NCBI RefSeq assembly: GCF_016908785.1
Contig: NZ_JAFBEO010000009.1
Coordinates: 1-40,843 of the forward strand
Direction of reading: 5' to 3'
DNA: 40,843 bases
Origin: Weissella uvarum
GTDB lineage: Bacteria; Bacillota; Bacilli; Lactobacillales; Lactobacillaceae
Position numbers and translations under genes: made by a program. Positions within the stretch are counted from its first letter, which is position 1, and the number at the start of each line of letters is the position of its first letter. Shown one piece after another: positions 36,415 to 40,843 of this stretch. The notes below the pieces were generated by a model, which ran no database searches, was not told the origin of the DNA, and saw only the letters and a list, made by a program, of their open reading frames with translations.

Positions 36415-37578
36415 TTATCGTTCGATATATTGCCGTTTTTGATCTTTAAGACCTGCTAAGACAAACTTAGCTACATCAGCTGAAGTATCAAGTTCTCGAT
36501 CTTCCGATCCAAATAATAAATCATTAAACATCTGCTCATATTCGGAGATTGACACCTTCTGACGTCGATTAAATAAGTCAGCAAATTGATTAGCCACTAA
36601 ACCATCTTGATAATTGGCTTGAAGGGTCATCGAGAACATCTCTCCTTCAGCACCAGATCCATATGAAAATAGACCAAGCTTATCCCCTGCTTGTAACGTT
36701 GGATCGTTTTCTAATAACGACATCAAACTAAGGTATGCCGAGCCTGTATATAGGTTTCCAATCCGCTTATTGTAAACACGGCTGGCTTCAAACGCCTCCA
36801 TTAATTGTGCTTGCTTATCTTCATCGGCTTCTGGCAAAACATCCCGAAGAGCTTTAAGCCCCATTTTGGTATATGGCAAGTGGAAAACTAAAGCATGAAA
36901 ATCAGCTAAAGTCTGATGATTTTTTTCTTGATAACGCTCCCAGACTTCCTTAAAGAAATCACGATAGACATTAGCCGAGAATTTTCCATCAACAACTGCA
37001 GTTGTTGAATAGTTAGGTCGCCAAAAGTCCATAATTTCATCCGACATGAAGACATTGTCTTGATTAATCACTGCAATTTTTGGATTAGCTGTTACTAACA
37101 TCGCTACGGCACCAGCACCTTGCGTTACTTCCCCACCAGTTGCGATGCCATAGCGTGCGATATCTGAGGCCACAACCAGCACTTTAGCCTCTGGATGCAA
37201 AGTCACATAGTCACGTGCTTGCATTAAGGCATACGTTCCCGAATAACAGGCTTGCTTCATTTCAATTGTACGTGCATAACGATTAATACCTAAAAGACGT
37301 TGTAAATAAACCGCTGCCGATTTAGATTGATCAACACCCGATTCAGTCGCCACAATCACTTCTTCAATCGCTTGGCGATCTGCAGCCGTTAACATTTGAT
37401 CAGCAGCATTGGCCCCCATAGTAACAATATCTTGAGTCGCTGGCACCACAGCTTGTTCCGTCTGCCCGATGCCAATCAAATACTTATCTGGTTCGGCTTG
37501 ACGCGCTTTGGCTAACTCAACCATATCAATATAGTAATCAGTCGAGAAAAAACTCATTTTATCAATTCCAACTTGCAT
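36415..37578 (-). CDS. mvaS: Hydroxymethylglutaryl-CoA synthase
   Basis: MvaS condenses acetyl-CoA and acetoacetyl-CoA to HMG-CoA, the first committed step of the mevalonate route to isoprenoids, used by lactic cocci and lactobacilli instead of the MEP pathway. The 387-aa protein has Glu79 (TESGVDQSK), nucleophile Cys111 (KQACYSGTYAL) and His233 (VFHLPYTKMG). These are the positions of the catalytic triad in the enterococcal enzyme. AAAGGAGC precedes the ATG, which is one base after the coaBC stop, so translation is coupled to coaBC. Confidence 0.96.
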   Translation of the reverse strand: MQVGIDKMSFFSTDYYIDMVELAKARQAEPDKYLIGIGQTEQAVVPATQDIVTMGANAADQMLTAADRQAIEEVIVATESGVDQSKSAAVYLQRLLGINRYARTIEMKQACYSGTYALMQARDYVTLHPEAKVLVVASDIARYGIATGGEVTQGAGAVAMLVTANPKIAVINQDNVFMSDEIMDFWRPNYSTTAVVDGKFSANVYRDFFKEVWERYQEKNHQTLADFHALVFHLPYTKMGLKALRDVLPEADEDKQAQLMEAFEASRVYNKRIGNLYTGSAYLSLMSLLENDPTLQAGDKLGLFSYGSGAEGEMFSMTLQANYQDGLVANQFADLFNRRQKVSISEYEQMFNDLLFGSEDRELDTSADVAKFVLAGLKDQKRQYIER

Positions 37579-37579
37579 G

Positions 37580-38785
37580 TTATTGCTCCTTTAATTGTGT
37601 GATAACTTTATCCATAACTGTGCGGGCAAGCGTTAATTTATCCGCAACAGGTAATTTTTCTGGTTCACTCTCCGGCCAGAGTAAGGTCACTTCATTTTGA
37701 TCAGAACCAAAACCAACACCTGGTGTTGCCACGTTGTTTGCGATTAACAAATCAACATGTTTCTTAGTTAATTTAGCGTTTGCATGTTCCATCAAATGTT
37801 CAGTTTCAGCAGCAAATCCCACCAAATATTGGTGCGTTTTCTTTGCTCCCAAAGTAGCCAAAATATCGGGGTTTTCTACTAATTCTAAAGTTAATCCAGT
37901 ATGATCAGCGTGCTTTTTGAGCTTTTGATCGGCGGGTTTTGCAATCCGATAATCCGCAACCGCGGCCGCCATAAACAAAATATCAAGCATCTCAAAGCGT
38001 TCATCTAAAGCTTTAAACATTTCAGACGCTGATTGTACCGGAATCAGCTTAACAGTTGGTGGCACAGGTAAATCAACCGTCGAAATGAGTTCAACCTGAG
38101 CCCCCGCTTCTGCTGCCGCTTGAGCCAACGCATAGCCCATCTTTCCTGAAGAATGATTTCCGATATAGCGAACCGGATCAATCGCTTCCTGAGTTCCCCC
38201 AGCTGTTACAACAACCCGCTTACCAACTAAGCGCCCCGTTCTTTGCGCTAAGAACATGGTGATTTCATCAAATAGTTTTTCTGGTTCGGGTAAACGACCG
38301 GTTCCAGCATATCCTTCAGCTAATTGACCAGTTGCAGGGGCAATAATTTTGACGCCGTCCGCAGCGAGCAACTTTAAATTACGTTGAACAGCCTCATTCT
38401 GATACATGTTTGAATTCATGGCTGGTGCAATTACGATGGGACTATGACGCGCCATAACCATGCTCGACGCCGCATCGTCCGCAACCCCTTGCGCCATTTT
38501 ACCAATAAAGTTGGCTGTAGCCGGCGCCACCACTATTAGATCTGCCCAATCCGCCCATTCAATATGTTTAATATCAGCTTGATTAGGCTCATCAAATAAA
38601 TCAACTAGCACTTCATGTTTGGTTAACACACTAAACGTTTTAGGTGTCACAAACTCGGTCGCCACCGAGGTCATTGCCACCCGCACGTCTGCACCTGCTT
38701 TACCTAATAAACGTGCTAATGTAATAACTTTATAGGCTGCAATGCCCCCTGTTACCACTAAGACAATTTTCTTTCCAGCTATCAT
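37580..38785 (-). CDS. coaBC: Bifunctional phosphopantothenoylcysteine decarboxylase/phosphopantothenate-cysteine ligase
   Basis: CoaBC performs the two middle steps from 4'-phosphopantothenate to 4'-phosphopantetheine in CoA synthesis. The 401-aa protein has the FMN-binding CoaC half (1-180) with GGIAAYK, His74 (HIEWADW) and PAMNSNMY (121-128). The CoaB half has VTAGGTQEAIDPVRYIGNHSSGKMG (from about 193), the conserved dimer and nucleotide-binding region. In the CoaC substrate-flap motif the residues read GQLAEGYAGTGR (153-164): Glu157 occupies the place where E. coli-type enzymes have the catalytic Cys of ACG. TAGGAT precedes the ATG. mvaS follows in the same transcript. Confidence 0.95.
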   Translation of the reverse strand: MIAGKKIVLVVTGGIAAYKVITLARLLGKAGADVRVAMTSVATEFVTPKTFSVLTKHEVLVDLFDEPNQADIKHIEWADWADLIVVAPATANFIGKMAQGVADDAASSMVMARHSPIVIAPAMNSNMYQNEAVQRNLKLLAADGVKIIAPATGQLAEGYAGTGRLPEPEKLFDEITMFLAQRTGRLVGKRVVVTAGGTQEAIDPVRYIGNHSSGKMGYALAQAAAEAGAQVELISTVDLPVPPTVKLIPVQSASEMFKALDERFEMLDILFMAAAVADYRIAKPADQKLKKHADHTGLTLELVENPDILATLGAKKTHQYLVGFAAETEHLMEHANAKLTKKHVDLLIANNVATPGVGFGSDQNEVTLLWPESEPEKLPVADKLTLARTVMDKVITQLKEQ

Positions 38786-38858
38786 GGCATCCTATCCTTT
38801 TTTGTTTTTCAAAGTCTATTTTACCATTATCCGCGCTTCCACGCGTTTTTTCTACAAT

Positions 38859-38883
38859 AAAAAAAGGACCATCCAGTGGTCCT
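38859..38883 (-). terminator. Terminator at the 3' end of the candidate RNA
   Basis: AGGACCA and TGGTCCT (minus strand) pair around CTGGA, followed by seven T. No coding region ends here. The stop of the Mga-type gene is about 210 nt upstream, so the terminator most likely ends an RNA gene or a long 3' UTR. Confidence 0.92.
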
Positions 38884-39026
38884 AAGGAATTTACAATTCC
38901 AATTTAACTCAATACGACATCCCAAAGTACACAGGCCTTATTCTAAACCCCATTTTCTGGTCCCCCGCTTAAAATACAAGCATGTGATGTCTTCTAGCAT
39001 AGCGGAGGCTGCCTTAACAGGCCACA

Positions 39027-39056
39027 GTGATTTTTTTGTTTTTTAAAAAAAATCAC
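39027..39056. repeat. 11-bp AT-rich inverted repeat
   Basis: GTGATTTTTTT (39027-39037) and AAAAAAATCAC (39046-39056) are perfect arms around an 8-nt loop, between the regulator stop and the candidate RNA core. No T-run follows on the minus strand, so it is not a standard terminator for the regulator. Confidence 0.7.
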
Positions 39057-39092
39057 GCAAAAAACACGTAAACGCCATGAACTATACAAATT

Positions 39093-40589
39093 CTATGTTT
39101 CGTCAAAACGTTGTAATTCAATTTGCAGGGCATCTTGCATAAAATGGTTCAACGTATAATTATCGGGATAAATGTTCCAAGTATAGCCTGGAATATTTGC
39201 TTCCTTGTCAAATACAATGTCTGAAATATATAAATCTGCTGGCTCTCCAATCTCAACAAATTCAAAATTCACGGTCCGATTTAGTTCAAGTTGCATACAA
39301 ACTAAATCCTTCATTTGCGGATGATTCACAAATCCAATGGCAACCTTAACCGGTGGTAACGCTTCGGATGGGATAATATTAAGCATAAATGTATTAAAAT
39401 AATCCTCAAACTGCACCCGCTTGAACTTTTCCGCATCATTGATATGCCATACTTTGGCTAGCTGATCCATGACCCGTTCAGTAAAGCGCGCATGAATTGG
39501 AAAATTTTGTTCGAGCACCCCTAAATCCAATGAATTTTGGACAAGATCCTTCATAAAATACAACACCCGCAAATTAGGACTCAAGGCCTGCCGATCAATT
39601 TGATCTAAACGACTCTGCGTGATGGGATGCTGAAAAAATGACTGATACTCACTGGCAACCGTTTCGCGAAACTTCTCCAAATGCTTCTGTGTTTGCTTCG
39701 TAAACATATTATTTGGTAATTCAGTCACCAACCCAGTTGTAAAGAAAATCATAACTGCCGAAGCAACTTCTACTCGATAAGCTGATGCTGGCAAATCAGC
39801 GAATTCATGCATCACTTCCGTCAATTCTTCAGCAAGCCGTTGATAATAATCAGGCCATTCTTCAACTGGTGTCAAAATATTGGGTAAATCTTGCTGGTGC
39901 AAATAATGGCCGTTTTGTACACGGATCAACCAAATCAACACGCGTAAATTCATGCCCGACTGGATTGCCATATTGTCAGACAAACCATAAATTTCAGATA
40001 TTTTTTCTTTCATACTTTGGTTAATAAGTTCAGCCTGCGGTGTAGATTGAATGATTGAAACTTCTAAATCAGCATGGTAGTAACCAATCAACTGCATAAA
40101 AAAGGTTCGAACTACTAATTCATTTCCCACAATGCGATTGTTTTTACTAACTTCGATTTCTTGATTCGCAAAAGCATCCTGTATTTTATGTTTTGCAGAA
40201 CGCACAGTCGCAACTGATACATGATGCCGTTCAGCAAAATCTTCATACGAATCAACTTGCTCAGTTAACATCTCCAAAAGCAGTATCCAAGTCATCGAAC
40301 GCTTACGATAGTAATACTCTAACGCTTGCGTATTAATCTGAACGCTATGATTAATTTTAATTAACTTACCATCCAATTCAAACTTAGACCTAGCTTGACT
40401 GCCATCATGCAATAATCCAAGATCATTAATTAGCGTATCTAAAGTTACCAAAACACGATAACGCGACCAAGCTAAATCATGCATCACAGTCGACACAGGC
40501 ACCACATCATCCAGACGTGACAATAGGTAATCATTTAATTTTACGATATCTTGTTCTGGACGGTCTAAAACCCATCTTAATTTGTTCAC
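39093..40589 (-). CDS. Mga-family helix-turn-helix transcriptional regulator
   Basis: The 498-aa protein starts with GTG after GGGG and shows the Mga/AtxA layout. There are two N-terminal helix-turn-helix regions (about 10-60 and about 105-150, the second with SYEDFAERHHVSVATVRSAKHK), a helical PRD-like middle (about 165-395) and an EIIB-like C-terminal domain (about 400-498). Relatives respond to sugar phosphotransferase phosphorylation and control adhesion or sugar genes. No PTS or surface-protein gene is adjacent, so the target is unknown. It is divergent from tRNA-Glu. Confidence 0.85.
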   Translation of the reverse strand: MNKLRWVLDRPEQDIVKLNDYLLSRLDDVVPVSTVMHDLAWSRYRVLVTLDTLINDLGLLHDGSQARSKFELDGKLIKINHSVQINTQALEYYYRKRSMTWILLLEMLTEQVDSYEDFAERHHVSVATVRSAKHKIQDAFANQEIEVSKNNRIVGNELVVRTFFMQLIGYYHADLEVSIIQSTPQAELINQSMKEKISEIYGLSDNMAIQSGMNLRVLIWLIRVQNGHYLHQQDLPNILTPVEEWPDYYQRLAEELTEVMHEFADLPASAYRVEVASAVMIFFTTGLVTELPNNMFTKQTQKHLEKFRETVASEYQSFFQHPITQSRLDQIDRQALSPNLRVLYFMKDLVQNSLDLGVLEQNFPIHARFTERVMDQLAKVWHINDAEKFKRVQFEDYFNTFMLNIIPSEALPPVKVAIGFVNHPQMKDLVCMQLELNRTVNFEFVEIGEPADLYISDIVFDKEANIPGYTWNIYPDNYTLNHFMQDALQIELQRFDET

Positions 40590-40691
40590 AACATTTTCCC
40601 CAAATCGATTCTTTCAGATAATCCCAATAGCCCCAACATCTAACTTTCGCTAACTAGCACCATTTAAAATGAATAAACCTTAAATAAACGG

Positions 40692-40720
40692 TTGCATACA
40701 CGTTAACCATCTGGTATATT
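40692..40720 (+). promoter_or_regulatory. Promoter of tRNA-Glu
   Basis: TTGCAT (40692-40697), 17 nt, TATATT (40715-40720) with an upstream TG. The predicted start is about 20 nt before the tRNA. Confidence 0.78.
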
Positions 40721-40749
40721 ATCTCTTGTTGTTATTTATAATATTTTTT

Positions 40750-40821
40750 GGCTCATTGGTCAAGCGGTTAAGACTCCGGTTTTTCACACCGGCATCCAGG
40801 GTTCGACTCCCTGATGAGCTA
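40750..40821 (+). tRNA. tRNA-Glu (anticodon UUC)
   Basis: The cloverleaf is complete: acceptor GGCTCAT/ATGAGCT (first pair G-U), anticodon stem CCGGT/ACCGG with loop TTTTCAC giving UUC, T arm CAGGG-TTCGACT-CCCTG, discriminator A. CCA is not encoded. More tRNAs may follow beyond the right edge. Confidence 0.97.
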
Positions 40822-40843
40822 TTTTATCATTTTTATTTTCTGG

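Larger units (their letters stand above)
38859..39075 (-). ncRNA. Candidate structured small RNA, 6S-like architecture
   Basis: This 216-nt non-coding stretch on the minus strand folds as a rod. GGCCT (39023-39019) pairs with AGGCC (38938-38934). A large bubble follows (10 nt on the 5' side, 23 nt on the 3' side). Then an 8-bp helix CCTCCGCT/AGCGGGGG (39008-39001 with 38969-38962) closes an apical region of about 31 nt. A GC-flanked central bubble in a rod ending in an intrinsic terminator is how 6S RNA is built. A possible promoter is TTTTGA (39108-39103), 16 nt, TATAGT (39086-39081). I cannot match the primary sequence to a known 6S from memory; a structured RNA is likely, 6S identity is inference. 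Confidence 0.5.

Noticed and set aside
38836-38850. Plus-strand terminator-like CGCG/CGCG hairpin with T6
   Set aside because: The stem is only 4 bp and no plus-strand gene lies upstream. It is more likely part of the coaBC promoter region.
38859-39075. SRP RNA, tmRNA or RNase P RNA for the candidate RNA
   Set aside because: The diagnostic motifs (SRP helix 8 GGAA/AGCA pattern, tRNA-like ends of tmRNA, GAGGAAAGTCC of RNase P) are absent.

Overview
The window reads as a piece of chromosome from a low-GC Gram-positive lactic acid bacterium. The best guess is the Leuconostocaceae, Weissella-like. This rests on gene content and order (phoH-ybeY-dgkA-era-recO-glyQ-glyS, hisS-aspS behind a T-box, mevalonate-pathway HMG-CoA synthase, two-subunit GlyRS, an IMP dehydrogenase without CBS domains, a Mga-type regulator) and was not tested by a database search. 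I see no prophage, insertion sequence, CRISPR array or integron. Nearly all genes are housekeeping, and 33 of 38 protein genes lie on the minus strand.

Layout, left to right. 1-268: tRNA-Gly(UCC) with its own consensus promoter and a hairpin-rich left edge that resembles an rRNA-operon spacer. 269-4239: queA, ruvB, ruvA, then guaB behind a guanine-type riboswitch. 4591-5811: a plus-strand MFS efflux pump. 5848-7808: DUF1361 membrane protein, YigZ/IMPACT protein and a GNAT acetyltransferase. 8093-9734: a plus-strand group of three small membrane or hypothetical proteins. 10168-13366: obgE and uvrC. 13506-13640: a 44-codon plus-strand gene. 13674-22579: a NatAB-like ABC exporter, ftsK, trmL, an AI-2E-family transporter, 6-phosphogluconolactonase and TerC. 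22735-30447: glyS/glyQ behind a T-box, recO, era, dgkA, ybeY, phoH, yqeY and rpsU. 30548-34576: a YitT protein, then aspS and hisS behind a second T-box. 34869-38785: a cell-wall amidase, nucleoside deoxyribosyltransferase, mvaS and coaBC. 38859-39075: a candidate structured RNA with 6S-like architecture. 39093-40589: a Mga-family regulator. 40750-40821: tRNA-Glu(UUC).

The most informative signals are in the RNA and promoter layer. The guaB leader carries an almost complete guanine aptamer whose P1 strand takes part in a textbook antiterminator/terminator switch, and it sits in front of an IMP dehydrogenase that has lost its Bateman (CBS) regulatory module. The hisS-aspS T-box has overlapping Asp and His codons (GACAC) at the specifier position. 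Several genes share an extended -10 element, TGCTATAAT. In two cases this element is fused to the terminator of the upstream gene, so one gene ends where the next promoter begins. A possible 6S RNA lies between coaBC and the Mga-type gene.

Starts were moved from the longest reading frame where a Shine-Dalgarno decided it (guaB, MFS, GNAT, the 159-aa protein, AI-2E, glyS, recO, hisS). Family names come from motif recognition, and none was confirmed by search.
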